Shown piece by piece: positions 7,646-16,524 of a DNA stretch of 64,000 nucleotides. The notes under the pieces were generated by a model that made no database searches, was not told where the DNA came from, and was given only the letters and a program-made list of their open reading frames with translations. The stretch is from Bowmanella pacifica (GTDB taxonomy: Bacteria; Pseudomonadota; Gammaproteobacteria; Enterobacterales; Alteromonadaceae): positions 124,001 through 188,000 of the forward strand of contig NZ_BMLS01000002.1 of the NCBI RefSeq assembly GCF_014645355.1. Reading direction: 5' to 3'. The position numbers were made by a program, and so were the translations under genes. Position 1 is the stretch's first letter. Each line of letters begins with the position of its first letter.

Positions 7646-10600
7646 CTAGCTTATGCGAAAAACCGGGGCTAGCTCACTCACCCCCAATCCACTTTTCTTA
7701 ATTACCCTTAATTGCGTCGGTATTCTTTCCTTCATCGCTTCGATATGGCTGATAACCCCTATCATCTTGCCCGAGGCGTTAAGGTTATCCAGCGCATCCA
7801 GAGCGATATCAAGGGTCTCGGAGTCAAGGGTTCCAAATCCTTCATCCAGAAACAGAGAGTCTATGCTGGTTTTATAACTGACTAGGTCGGATAGCGCCAA
7901 GGCAAGGGCAAGACTGACAAGAAAACTTTCTCCGCCTGACAGGGTTTTGGTGTCGCGCTCAACATCACCTTGCCAGGTATCCAGCACGCTAAGTGAGAGA
8001 CCTTCTGAGTCTTTGCGCTTTAGCAGATAACGGCCATGTAATCTGTCCAGCTGTTTGTTAGCCAGATATACCAGGTTATCTAGCGTGAGTCCCTGGGCAA
8101 ACTTACGGAAGCGGTCTCCGCTGGCAGAACCAATCAGCGAGTGAAGGTAACTAAGGTCATCATACTCTAGCTTTTGCGCTTCTATTTGCTTACCCAACTC
8201 TTGTTGGCGCTCGCCTTGTTCCTTATCAGCCTGCAATTGCTGCTCTATCTGTCCTTTGCGCTCGAGCACCTGGTTTTTGTCCCCCTGAAGTCGCTGCAAG
8301 TTACCTGAAACTTGTTGCTGCGGGATGCTCTCCCACTCTTGGGCATGCTCGGCTTTGGTCAACAGCGCTAACTGTGCATCGGCCTCTTCAAGCAAGGTAG
8401 AAGCTCTGTGCAGCTCTGAGTCCAGTCGGCGTTTCAATTCAGCAAGCCTGGTGCGCTCTTCTTCGGGTAATAATGCTTGAGTAAAATCTGGCAAGTTATC
8501 AAAGGGGCTCGCATCCAGCAGCGCCTGCCAATTAGCCTGCTGCTGCTCACAGTCTTTCTTACGCTCGTGTTGATTGTTTAACAGTACCTTGATGGAAGAA
8601 GATAACTCTGAACAGGCCTGCTCTGACTGTCGGTGGTTCTGAAATTGCTGTTTCTGCGTCTGCTCAGACTGTCTCAGCCTTTCATTTAAGTTTTGCCGGG
8701 CTTCAGCGACAGATTTGTCCCCAAATAACGCTAAGCGCTGCTGCCTGAGAACAGTGAGCAGCCCTTCTAACTCATCGACAGTTTTCTTAAGTACCTCTTG
8801 CTGCTCGGTTAATTCCCGCGCTTGCTGCTCTGCTGCTTTGCATTCCGTCTGCTTTACCGACATAGCTTGTTCGGTTTGTTGCAGTGCCTGACTCTGAGCC
8901 TGATACTGAGCAACATCGGCCTTTTTGGTGTCAAACCATGCGCTCAAGTCTTGTCCCGCTGGCTCAAAACCCTGCTCCCTAATTTGGCCTAATAACGCGT
9001 TTCGATTAGCATCGACATCCCCAAGTACCTGATTGTGCTGCCTTTGTGACTTATGCAGGCTATCTGTCAGGCTTTGCTCCTTTTGCATCAGCAGTTTATG
9101 TTCCGCTTCGGACTTGTCTTGTTCCCGCAAACTGGCATCCAGCTGCTGCTTTATGCCCTGACATGCTTTATCTAACTGACGCAGAGTCTTAAGCCGGGCG
9201 CCGATATCATCCGCCTCCTTATTCCAACTCACCTCTAACGCCTGCAGGCCATTAGCATCTGTCAATGAAACCTCAGATTGAAGCCGGTCGCTCAGAGCCG
9301 GCCAGGCAGCTACCAAGGCTTGCTGCTTTTGCGCACTGTCTTGCAGCCGGCTTTGAATTTCACCTTCCTGCCTGGTACAAGCGTCCAGCTCTTCGCGAAC
9401 CTGCTTTCCTTCTTGTTCAATCTGCTTATATTTTGCTTCTGCTGCGTCCTTCCTTTGGATGGTTTGTGGCACATCAACGCTCATCTCAGCCTGTTTTGGG
9501 TGCTCTGTTGCCCCGCAAAGCGGGCACTCTGCCCCCTCTTTTAACTGCTGGCGAAACTGTACCAGTTGCTCTTCCTGGCTTACCAGTCGCCGTAGATCTT
9601 CAAAAAGCTGATGCTGAACTTTGTACTGTTCGGCTAACTCATTTCGCTTGCTGGTCAGCTGCTTTATCTTATCCTGTAAGGCATTCCTGTCAGCCTCATA
9701 GGCGTTTTTCTGCTCCTGCAGTTGCAAGTAGTCTCTTTGCACTACCTTAGCGCTGTGATAATCCGGCCAGCGATTGCGAATAGCTTCCAGCTTCGCGTCT
9801 AACTCTTTTTCATCCCCCAGCTCAAGCAACTGCTGCCATTGACGTTTTTTCTCATCCAGCTGTTGCTGATGCTGTTTGGTTGTGTCGGCATACAGCAGCT
9901 TGGCATGGAGCAGCTTTTCTCTGTCGAGCGCAATCGCCGCGATTTGTTGTTGAAGATTTTCGAGTTCCTGACTAAAAGCGACTGCTGCCTGATTATCCTT
10001 TTCAATCTGTTGTACCTGTAAAGCCCAACGCCCCAGGTGCTCGCCAACTGCCGCATCCAGCTTATGGCGTTCCAGGTACTCGAGCATGGTCTGTTTTTGC
10101 TTATCTAAGTGATTTAGTTCCTCAACGAAGCTTGCACTTCGGTGCTTTAGTTCGGTGAGTTGGTTTTGCAGGCGGAGCAGTTCTTGCTGCTTATCCGCTT
10201 TTTTGCTCTCTGTTGTGTGGAGTTGCGAATCGAGAGGCTGCACTTTTTCAGTGATAAGCGCTTCTTGGTGTTGCGCCGCTTGTTTTGTGCTTTCCAGGCT
10301 CTGCTCTGCCTGGGCCAAGTTTTCTGTTGCTACCTTAAGCTGTTCTTCCAGCCCTTCTTTGGCAAGCTGTTTCTGGTTAATCTGAATAGTTAATTTTTCA
10401 AGCTCACTGGTCACAGTATTCAGCAGCGTCCAGGGCATTCGTAAACGCTCAGCAGGCTCACTCCTGGCCAGCTTTTCAAGCTCAGCCTGGGCACTCGCGA
10501 TGGCTTGGTTGGCTTGCTCAGCGTTTTCTTTGGTGTGCGCTTGCTTGTGCCTGGCAGCCGTTAATTGCTGCCACCAATTTAGATGCGCTTGCCAATGCCC

Positions 10601-11317
10601 GATTTGCTCATCCAAGGCCTGTTGGCTTTTTAGCAATTGGCTTTGTTGCTCCTGGAGCTGCTGTTTTTGCTCTGGGGTCAGCAGTTGAAAACTGTCGGCC
10701 TTAGCTTCCAGCTCGCGCAGATTCTGTTTAGCCACCACATGATGTTCATGCACTCGCTGGGAGATCTGGCCGTAGATCTCTGTTCCCGTCAGCTCTTCCA
10801 GCAGTTCCGCGCGCTCCCCTTCATTGGCATTTAGGAAGGCGGCAAAATCCCCTTGTGACAGCATCATGGATTTGGTGAAACGGGCAAAATCCAACCCCGT
10901 CAGTTTTTCAACTTCCTCGGCCTTGTGACGAATTTGGCTGGCCAGTAACCTGCCGGTTGCCACCTCAGCCAGCTCGGTGTCAGCCTGTTGCAGATTGCCG
11001 TTCGGGTTGCCCCTGGCACGGCGCATACTCCAAAAGGCCCGATAGGCTGTTCCTTTTACTTCAAACTCCACTTCAGCCAGGCATTCGGCTGTGCCTCTGG
11101 TCATAATTTCATTGGAAGAGGTTGAGATAACGCCAAGCCTCGGCGTCTGATGATAAAGCGCCAAGCAAATGGCATCCAAAAGTGTGGTTTTGCCGGCCCC
11201 GGTTGGGCCTGTAATGGCAAATAAGCCATTTTCGGCAAAGGGGGACTGAGAAAAATCTATCTTCCACTCCCCTCTCAGAGCATTAAGATTTTTCAGCCTT
11301 AGGGTAAGTATCTTCAT
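7646..11317 (-). CDS. sbcC: Exonuclease SbcCD, ATPase subunit SbcC
   Basis: 1223 residues, longer than E. coli SbcC (~1050). It shows the SMC/Rad50 architecture: Walker A GPTGAGKTT (37-45), very long coiled coils rich in Gln, Glu, Leu and Lys, a zinc-hook ECPLCG near residue 595 midway, then the ABC signature LSGGES (~1120) and Walker B SLFLDEGFGTLD (~1150). With SbcD it forms the ATP-dependent nuclease that cleaves hairpins, palindromes and protein-blocked DNA ends. Its ATG overlaps the sbcD stop by 4 nt (ATGA), indicating translational coupling in the order sbcD-sbcC. The extra length appears to be in the coiled coil. Confidence 0.97.
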   Translation of the reverse strand: MKILTLRLKNLNALRGEWKIDFSQSPFAENGLFAITGPTGAGKTTLLDAICLALYHQTPRLGVISTSSNEIMTRGTAECLAEVEFEVKGTAYRAFWSMRRARGNPNGNLQQADTELAEVATGRLLASQIRHKAEEVEKLTGLDFARFTKSMMLSQGDFAAFLNANEGERAELLEELTGTEIYGQISQRVHEHHVVAKQNLRELEAKADSFQLLTPEQKQQLQEQQSQLLKSQQALDEQIGHWQAHLNWWQQLTAARHKQAHTKENAEQANQAIASAQAELEKLARSEPAERLRMPWTLLNTVTSELEKLTIQINQKQLAKEGLEEQLKVATENLAQAEQSLESTKQAAQHQEALITEKVQPLDSQLHTTESKKADKQQELLRLQNQLTELKHRSASFVEELNHLDKQKQTMLEYLERHKLDAAVGEHLGRWALQVQQIEKDNQAAVAFSQELENLQQQIAAIALDREKLLHAKLLYADTTKQHQQQLDEKKRQWQQLLELGDEKELDAKLEAIRNRWPDYHSAKVVQRDYLQLQEQKNAYEADRNALQDKIKQLTSKRNELAEQYKVQHQLFEDLRRLVSQEEQLVQFRQQLKEGAECPLCGATEHPKQAEMSVDVPQTIQRKDAAEAKYKQIEQEGKQVREELDACTRQEGEIQSRLQDSAQKQQALVAAWPALSDRLQSEVSLTDANGLQALEVSWNKEADDIGARLKTLRQLDKACQGIKQQLDASLREQDKSEAEHKLLMQKEQSLTDSLHKSQRQHNQVLGDVDANRNALLGQIREQGFEPAGQDLSAWFDTKKADVAQYQAQSQALQQTEQAMSVKQTECKAAEQQARELTEQQEVLKKTVDELEGLLTVLRQQRLALFGDKSVAEARQNLNERLRQSEQTQKQQFQNHRQSEQACSELSSSIKVLLNNQHERKKDCEQQQANWQALLDASPFDNLPDFTQALLPEEERTRLAELKRRLDSELHRASTLLEEADAQLALLTKAEHAQEWESIPQQQVSGNLQRLQGDKNQVLERKGQIEQQLQADKEQGERQQELGKQIEAQKLEYDDLSYLHSLIGSASGDRFRKFAQGLTLDNLVYLANKQLDRLHGRYLLKRKDSEGLSLSVLDTWQGDVERDTKTLSGGESFLVSLALALALSDLVSYKTSIDSLFLDEGFGTLDSETLDIALDALDNLNASGKMIGVISHIEAMKERIPTQLRVIKKSGLGVSELAPVFRIS

Positions 11318-12549
11318 ACCTCTGTTTCCTGATGCTGCACTTCTGACAGGATTTGTCCAAAGCGTTGGCGTATACGTTGCAGCCTCGCTTGTTCCTCCTC
11401 GCCGTCAAAATTTTCCATTTCCAGGCGCTTTTCAAATACCTCTTCAGGCTTAAGTTCTGACAGTGTTTCTTTTTGTTGTTGAGCCATCAACTGACGCTGT
11501 GCATTGCGTACTCTGCGAAGCTGCAGAACCTCAACATTCAGCCCTTCGACCATAGCCTGAACACGCTGTTGGAGATCGGAAAGATAGTCCTGGTTTTCCA
11601 CCTCCAGGCATAACCAAACAGGCTTTGCATCGGTATGGCCGCTATACTGCTGCAACTCTTTCTCAAGCTCGGCAAGGTCACCTTTTAATACCGCCATTGG
11701 TTGAAAAACGGGTACATCAACCGCGACAAGCGCCTTTCTTTGCGCCCCTTCAAACTCAACCAGCATGACTTGTTTCTGAGTGCCAAGTTCATCAAAGCTC
11801 AGAGGAATGGGCGAACCGCTGTAACGAATATACTCTGATTTTGCGACCACCTGGGGCTTGTGAATGTGGCCCAGAGCAATGTAATCAGCAGGCGGAAACC
11901 CATCCGCCGCAAAACCATCCAGTGTCCCAATGTAAATGTCTCTGACACTCTCCGACTGAGATACACCCATGGCGGTTAAATGCCCTGTGGCAATAATGGG
12001 AACATCAACTCCCTGACTACGTTTTTGCTGTTGTGCCATGTCAAAAAGTAACTGGTAGTGCTGTTTTATCGCATCCCCAAGGGCCTGGCGCTTCTCAATG
12101 CCCGTCTCTCCAGCATGACTTTGAATTACATCTCTGGGGCGAATAAAAGGCACTGCGCAAATAATTGCGCCAATTTCGCTTTCTTTGCTAGGTATTGAGA
12201 GTATCTGTTCCTCCATAGCCATACCGGCGCTGGCAACCACAAAAGTATTGAGGCAGGCGAGTATCTGTCTGGACTCGTTTAGGGTGGACACTGAGTCGTG
12301 ATTGCCTCCCAAGACAACCAGAACACAATTTAGCTTTTGAAGGTCAACGACAAACTGGTTATACAACTCTCTGGCATAGCTGGGCGGTGTACCAGTGTCG
12401 AACACATCACCGGCAACGATTACGGCATCAATCCTTTCTTTGGCCACAAGCTCGAGCAACCAGTGAATAAAGGCCAGATGTTCATCTTTGCGGCTCTTGG
12501 TAAAGAAGTTCTGGCCTAAATGCCAGTCGGAGGTGTGAAGGATCTTCAT
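11314..12549 (-). CDS. sbcD: Exonuclease SbcCD, nuclease subunit SbcD
   Basis: 411 residues, the usual SbcD size. The calcineurin-like metallophosphoesterase motifs are in order: TSDWHLG (D8, H10), AGDVFDTG, LGGNHDS, TGHLTAMG and LGHIHKPQ, giving the two-metal Mre11-type active site. The C-terminal part holds the capping and SbcC-binding region. It is the endo/exonuclease partner of SbcC for processing DNA hairpins and blocked ends, acting in the cytoplasm. It is the first gene of a two-gene operon with a 4-nt overlap into sbcC. The operon sits between two copies of a duplicated sequence. Confidence 0.97.
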   Translation of the reverse strand: MKILHTSDWHLGQNFFTKSRKDEHLAFIHWLLELVAKERIDAVIVAGDVFDTGTPPSYARELYNQFVVDLQKLNCVLVVLGGNHDSVSTLNESRQILACLNTFVVASAGMAMEEQILSIPSKESEIGAIICAVPFIRPRDVIQSHAGETGIEKRQALGDAIKQHYQLLFDMAQQQKRSQGVDVPIIATGHLTAMGVSQSESVRDIYIGTLDGFAADGFPPADYIALGHIHKPQVVAKSEYIRYSGSPIPLSFDELGTQKQVMLVEFEGAQRKALVAVDVPVFQPMAVLKGDLAELEKELQQYSGHTDAKPVWLCLEVENQDYLSDLQQRVQAMVEGLNVEVLQLRRVRNAQRQLMAQQQKETLSELKPEEVFEKRLEMENFDGEEEQARLQRIRQRFGQILSEVQHQETEV

Positions 12550-12643
12550 TGTGCATCATCCCAGACAATATTGAGATAGCTTACCGCACAACGATGTATC
12601 TAAGTAACTGCCTGTTCCAACTCTAGTTTTAGATCAGGAGAAC

Positions 12644-12660
12644 AAGGGGGCTGAACACTT
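12644..12660 (+). repeat. Degenerate short interspersed repeat, copy 3
   Basis: AAGGGGGCTGAACACTT, immediately adjacent to the 3' end of the small membrane-protein gene, mirroring the arrangement at 7237-7254. Confidence 0.5.
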
Positions 12661-12664
12661 GAAA

Positions 12665-13084
12665 TCATCTAACCTCTGCCTCTCCATCACCATCTGCATG
12701 CTTGCGCAAATCATGCGAGTAATAAAAGTAAGTTGGCAGTGAATACAACAGCAGGAATAGCAGTGACAGTGGCACCATTATCGCCAGCTCACTTGCTTTA
12801 TATCCGCCTGGTGCGCTGAATTCTATATACAAAACAACCACATTCACCAGTACAAAGCCAGCCAGCACTGACTTCCAGAACAGAATGCTGTCAATAACCA
12901 CCTTCTGGAATGCGCAGCAGAATGCGGAAAGCAAGGTCAAGACCTCAAAAATCAGGATCAGTACAGAGACATAGGCAGGATGAGAAGGCTTTAATTCCTC
13001 CGGTGTATCAAACGCTTGATAGATACTGGAAACACTGGATATTAAGATAACAACAAAGAGGATCTTCCAACCTGGTCTTTGCAT
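12665..13084 (-). CDS. Small four-helix membrane protein of unknown function
   Basis: About 139 residues starting MQRPGWKILFVVILI. Four hydrophobic segments are visible, roughly at residues 6-20, 36-58, 70-88 and 100-118, and a short charged tail (HDLRKHADGDGEAEVR) follows. No known motif is recognised. The start at 13084 is chosen because it lies 2 nt after the stop of the upstream gene, so translation is probably coupled; an in-frame upstream ATG would overlap that gene. A partial, decayed duplicate of the C-terminal third is present at 7255-7395. The role is unknown. Confidence 0.7.
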   Translation of the reverse strand: MQRPGWKILFVVILISSVSSIYQAFDTPEELKPSHPAYVSVLILIFEVLTLLSAFCCAFQKVVIDSILFWKSVLAGFVLVNVVVLYIEFSAPGGYKASELAIMVPLSLLFLLLYSLPTYFYYSHDLRKHADGDGEAEVR

Positions 13085-13086
13085 AT

Positions 13087-13416
13087 TCACCACCAATAGC
13101 CAAACATAATTACGTCGGGATCTGCAGGGAGTTCCTTCCATCCATGCTTATTTTCCACGTACTTCCTTCTGAAGTTTCTTCTCACCGCACCACAGGGAGC
13201 CAGTTCGGCAATTTTATCAAGAAGGTTAGTAAACTCCTCAGAATCTCGGCCATAGCGCATAGATGCAGGCTCTAACAAGGGCTGCAGAACTTTATAGGTT
13301 TCGTTAGCACTTTTGGCTGAACCGAAGAGTTGCTCGTAGACAAAGGCCGCTGAAGAATAGATTTTGCCTAGAACCCCAACCTTCTCCCGCAACAATTCAA
13401 TTGACGCGGAACTCAT
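13087..13416 (-). CDS. Small cytoplasmic protein of unknown function
   Basis: 109 residues starting MSSASIELLREKVGVLGK. ATG 13416 is preceded by AAAGGA at a good distance, which favours it over an in-frame start further upstream. The sequence is mostly helical, with the segment LLREKVGVLGKIYSS first and a basic Arg/Lys/Trp-rich C-terminal region (RRNFRRKYVENKHGW). No signal peptide or known domain is seen. It is the first gene of a two-gene operon with the membrane protein 2 nt downstream, and it has its own promoter with a palindromic operator candidate. Pairing of a small soluble and a small membrane protein suggests a functional unit, but the function is unknown. Confidence 0.65.
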   Translation of the reverse strand: MSSASIELLREKVGVLGKIYSSAAFVYEQLFGSAKSANETYKVLQPLLEPASMRYGRDSEEFTNLLDKIAELAPCGAVRRNFRRKYVENKHGWKELPADPDVIMFGYWW

Positions 13417-13432
13417 GTTAGAAATCCTTTCA

Positions 13433-13479
13433 CTAGAACATGTCCTAGTCAACATAGTCACTAATACAATAGCTGTAAA
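13433..13479 (-). promoter_or_regulatory. Promoter with palindromic operator overlapping +1
   Basis: On the minus strand, TTTACA (13479-13474), a 17-nt spacer and TATGTT (13456-13451) form a sigma-70 promoter. CTAGGACATGTTCTAG (13448-13433), a near-perfect 16-nt palindrome, covers the expected transcription start and lies 17 nt before the ATG. This is the usual position for a repressor site. Confidence 0.55.
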
Positions 13480-13503
13480 GTTCTCAGCCACGGCCCAAGA
13501 GCA

Positions 13504-13520
13504 AAGGAGTCAGAACACCT
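13504..13520 (+). repeat. Degenerate short interspersed repeat, copy 4
   Basis: AAGGAGTCAGAACACCT, matching the repeat core at 7498-7512. It lies between the small two-gene operon and the MocR gene. Confidence 0.45.
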
Positions 13521-13597
13521 AAAACCCTGACCCGAAATTCACTGCAATCACAAGACATTAGCCAGAGCTTTGCTCCCACAAGGTTATTTGCTTCGAC

Positions 13598-15007
13598 TTA
13601 TCCCCTACCAGCAAACACCCCAGCCAATCTTGCCAGGGCCTGGCGTCTTGGGCCTGTGGCCGGGTGGGCGAAACTTAAGCGCAGGTAGTTGTTAAAATGC
13701 CCTTGGGTGGAGAACAGTGCGCCGGGGGTGATCACAATGTTTTCCATTAGCAGGGGCTGGTAATAGCGGGCGGTATCCTGCTGTTTTTGTAGCTCTAGCC
13801 ACAGGGCAATGCCGCCTTCTGGCACGGTATAACGAAAAGGAAACTGCCACAGCGCGTTTAGTGCCTTGAGTAAATCGTCGCGCTGGCGCTTAAGTTGCTG
13901 GCGATATTGCAGCAAATGGCGTTTGTAGTGCCCTTCGGCCATAAAGCTGGCCAGCCCTTCTTGCATGGCCTGACCGCTGGCCAATTGGTTAATCAGCTTA
14001 AGATGCACAATTTTGTCGTGGTGGCGCCCTCCGGCTATCCAGCCTAAGCGTAGATCTCTGGACAGCGATTTGGAGATAGAGCTGCACAAGATCACGTTGC
14101 CGTTTTTATCAAAAGCTTTAAGCGGCTCGGGACGAAAGTGAAAACCAAGATCGCCGTAAATATCATCTTCAATCAGGGTGAGCCCGTATTGCTCTGCCAG
14201 AGCCACCAACTGGCGTTTTTCCTCGCCAGGAATCGAGGCGCCTGTGGGGGTGGCAAAGCTAGCGGTAATAACACAGGCCTTAACCGGCCACTTGCGCACT
14301 ACAGCTTCAAGATCGGCGGCTTTTAGGCCCAAGGTGGGTGACACTGGAATTTCCACCACTTTCAGTCGTAGCTGTTGCAGCAATTGCAGCACCCCATAAA
14401 ATGCCGGGCTTTCTACCGCCACCGTATCGCCAGGCTCACAACAACTCATCAACGCCAGGAACAAACTATTCTGACAGCCAGCCGTGATACACAAGGCCTC
14501 GGCATCCAGCGGACAGTTGCGCCCCTGGTAGAGCAGCGCTATTTGTTCTCTTAAGGCCGGATTTCCCTGCGGGCCGGTGTAATACAGCGCTTTGTGGTGC
14601 AATTGCTGGCGCATGGCCCGGCCAATATGGCGGTTAAGCTGCAACAGGTGGCTGGCAGGCTCATTAACGGGGGCGCCTGGGCACAAATCAAAGGCCGCGC
14701 TTCTGGCCATAATATCCTGAAAAATCAGCGGCATATTCACCAGGCTCGGCTGGGTATTCAGCAACCGCTTAGACGACGGCACCGCGGGTACCGAGCGTTG
14801 ACAGACAAAATAGCCAGAGCGGGGCCGGGCTTCCACCAGGCCACTGGCTTCTAATTTATGCAGCGCATGCTGCACGGTGATCTTAGCCACCCCAAACTCT
14901 TCACTGAGCTGGCGAATAGAGGGCAAACGCTGCTGGGGACGCCAGAGCCCGGTATGGATCTGCTCGCTGAAACGTTGTGCCAGTTGTTCATAAATAAAAC
15001 TCGTCAT
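13598..15007 (-). CDS. MocR-type (GntR/aminotransferase) PLP-dependent regulator
   Basis: 469 residues from MTSFIYEQLAQRF. The N-terminal ~70 residues form a GntR winged helix (PSIRQLSEEFGVAKITVQHALHKLE is split by the recognition helix). A class I aminotransferase fold follows, with LIEDDIYGD and the PLP-binding SSISKSLSRDLRLGW, in which the Lys forms the Schiff base. Members regulate genes for amine, amino-acid or vitamin B6 metabolism, usually divergently transcribed neighbours. Here the divergent neighbour is ccoG-cysI-cytochrome c, so control of that cluster is plausible but not shown. ATG 15007 is used; an in-frame upstream start would only add seven residues. Confidence 0.9.
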   Translation of the reverse strand: MTSFIYEQLAQRFSEQIHTGLWRPQQRLPSIRQLSEEFGVAKITVQHALHKLEASGLVEARPRSGYFVCQRSVPAVPSSKRLLNTQPSLVNMPLIFQDIMARSAAFDLCPGAPVNEPASHLLQLNRHIGRAMRQQLHHKALYYTGPQGNPALREQIALLYQGRNCPLDAEALCITAGCQNSLFLALMSCCEPGDTVAVESPAFYGVLQLLQQLRLKVVEIPVSPTLGLKAADLEAVVRKWPVKACVITASFATPTGASIPGEEKRQLVALAEQYGLTLIEDDIYGDLGFHFRPEPLKAFDKNGNVILCSSISKSLSRDLRLGWIAGGRHHDKIVHLKLINQLASGQAMQEGLASFMAEGHYKRHLLQYRQQLKRQRDDLLKALNALWQFPFRYTVPEGGIALWLELQKQQDTARYYQPLLMENIVITPGALFSTQGHFNNYLRLSFAHPATGPRRQALARLAGVFAGRG

Positions 15008-15124
15008 ATCTGTGCGTCGGCTACCCAATCTGTACCTATTGTAATTTACTTTATTGTATCTATTACAGACAGAATTAATCCTTACACTTCCGCGGGTCTT
15101 TAAGCCAGATCCTGTGGGGGTAAC
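15008..15124. promoter_or_regulatory. Divergent MocR/ccoG intergenic region with repeated TATTGTA elements
   Basis: This 117-bp spacer contains TATTGTAAT and TATTGTATC (about 15038-15062) flanked by CTGTA and TACAG ends. Such spaced, partly direct and partly inverted elements are what MocR regulators typically bind between divergent genes. A strong Shine-Dalgarno (GTGGGGG) precedes the ccoG ATG. Exact operator limits cannot be fixed by eye. Confidence 0.35.
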
Positions 15125-16498
15125 ATGGATAAATCATCCATCTCTGAGCAGCACGTTATTCTTAAGGTGCCTGCTTCGCCGGCCAAGATTTACATTCGTG
15201 AACAGAACGGTCGGTTCCAGCGTATCCGCCGCTATCTGAACATTCTGTTAGTGGGACTGTTTGTACTGTTGCCACTGATACAATTCGACGGTCGCCAGGC
15301 AATACTGTTCGATATTGGCCAGCAAACCTTAGCTATCTTTTCCGTTACCCTGTACCCGCACGATCTGGCCATATTCGCGCTGCTGTTTATCTTAGGCGCC
15401 TTTCTGCTGTTTTATGTTACCCAACTGTATGGTCGGGTGTGGTGCGGCTATACCTGCCCGCAAACGGTATGGACCTTGATGTTCAACTGGGTAGAACGGC
15501 GGGTAGAAGGCAGTCACAGCCATAGCCGCACCTTGGATAAACAGCCCTGGAGCGGCGAGAAACTAGCCAAAAAAAGCCTCAAGCACAGCCTGTGGGTGGC
15601 CATGTCACTGGGTACAGCACTGGTGTTTATCTCCTATTTTGTGCCCGCCAGGGAATTGTATTCAGAGTTCTTTACCTTAGAAGCCAGCCTGCTTATTCAG
15701 GGCTGGGTATGGTTCTTTGCGGTCTGTACTTATATCAACGGCGGCTGGCTGCGCGAAAAAATGTGCCAGCATATCTGCCCTTATGCCCGCTTTCAGTCCG
15801 CCATGTTCCACAAGTCCACCAAGCTGGTTGCCTATGATGCAACCCGCGGTGAGTCCCGCGGCCCCAGAAAACGCGGTGCCGCCAAACCCGAGGGCGTTGG
15901 CGATTGTATCGACTGTAATTTGTGCGTGCAGGTGTGTCCTGTGGGGATCGACATACGTGACGGCCTGCAATACGAATGTATCAACTGCGGATTGTGCGTG
16001 GATGCCTGTGACGACACCATGGATAAATTCAACTATCCCAGAGGCCTGATTCGTTATGCCGTCGACAGTGGCAGCAAAAGTACCTGGGGTGCCCATCTGG
16101 GCTATGGTGCAGCAGTACTGCTGACGGTCACCATGATGTTTGTCTGGGCGGCGCATCGCCATGACTTTGAGGTCAGTGTAAGTCGCGACCGTCAGTCTCT
16201 GTACCGCATTAATCACCAGGGCGATATAGAAAACACCTTTGTGCTTAAGACACTGAATAAATCCCAGCACAGCAAGCACTACAGCATTCGCGCTGAAGGG
16301 CTACAGGGCATGCAAATCAACGGCCCAACTCAGATTGAAGTGGCTGCCGGTGAGCACGCCACCACCGTGCTGGCCGTGTCGGTTCCCAAAACCCCGGGAC
16401 AGAAAAAGAACGATATCCATTTTTATATCGAAGAGCTGGCCAGCGGCGAATCCTTAGCCAGAGAAACCATCTTCTACGCAGGCAGCGGCGCTTGGTAG
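15125..16498 (+). CDS. ccoG: Cytochrome c oxidase accessory protein CcoG (FixG/RdxA-like)
   Basis: 457 residues. It is a membrane-bound ferredoxin-like protein with several hydrophobic segments, the first around residues 38-56, and FYVTQLYGRVWCGYTCPQ, the conserved CGYTCPQ signature. Two 4Fe-4S clusters are indicated by CIDCNLCVQVCP and CINCGLCVDACD, and an Ig-like periplasmic C-terminal domain (FixG_C) follows. CcoG reduces copper during cbb3 oxidase assembly. No ccoNOPQ genes are in the window; instead it precedes cysI by 26 nt, so cotranscription with sulfite reductase is likely. It might supply electrons in another pathway, which is inference. Confidence 0.92.
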   Translation: MDKSSISEQHVILKVPASPAKIYIREQNGRFQRIRRYLNILLVGLFVLLPLIQFDGRQAILFDIGQQTLAIFSVTLYPHDLAIFALLFILGAFLLFYVTQLYGRVWCGYTCPQTVWTLMFNWVERRVEGSHSHSRTLDKQPWSGEKLAKKSLKHSLWVAMSLGTALVFISYFVPARELYSEFFTLEASLLIQGWVWFFAVCTYINGGWLREKMCQHICPYARFQSAMFHKSTKLVAYDATRGESRGPRKRGAAKPEGVGDCIDCNLCVQVCPVGIDIRDGLQYECINCGLCVDACDDTMDKFNYPRGLIRYAVDSGSKSTWGAHLGYGAAVLLTVTMMFVWAAHRHDFEVSVSRDRQSLYRINHQGDIENTFVLKTLNKSQHSKHYSIRAEGLQGMQINGPTQIEVAAGEHATTVLAVSVPKTPGQKKNDIHFYIEELASGESLARETIFYAGSGAW

Positions 16499-16524
16499 CG
16501 CCCTGCCCCAACAAGAGTTAAGTC

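Noticed and set aside
9265-9750. Long plus-strand open frame inside sbcC
   Set aside because: Antisense shadow of the Gln/Leu-rich coiled coil; no initiation signal.
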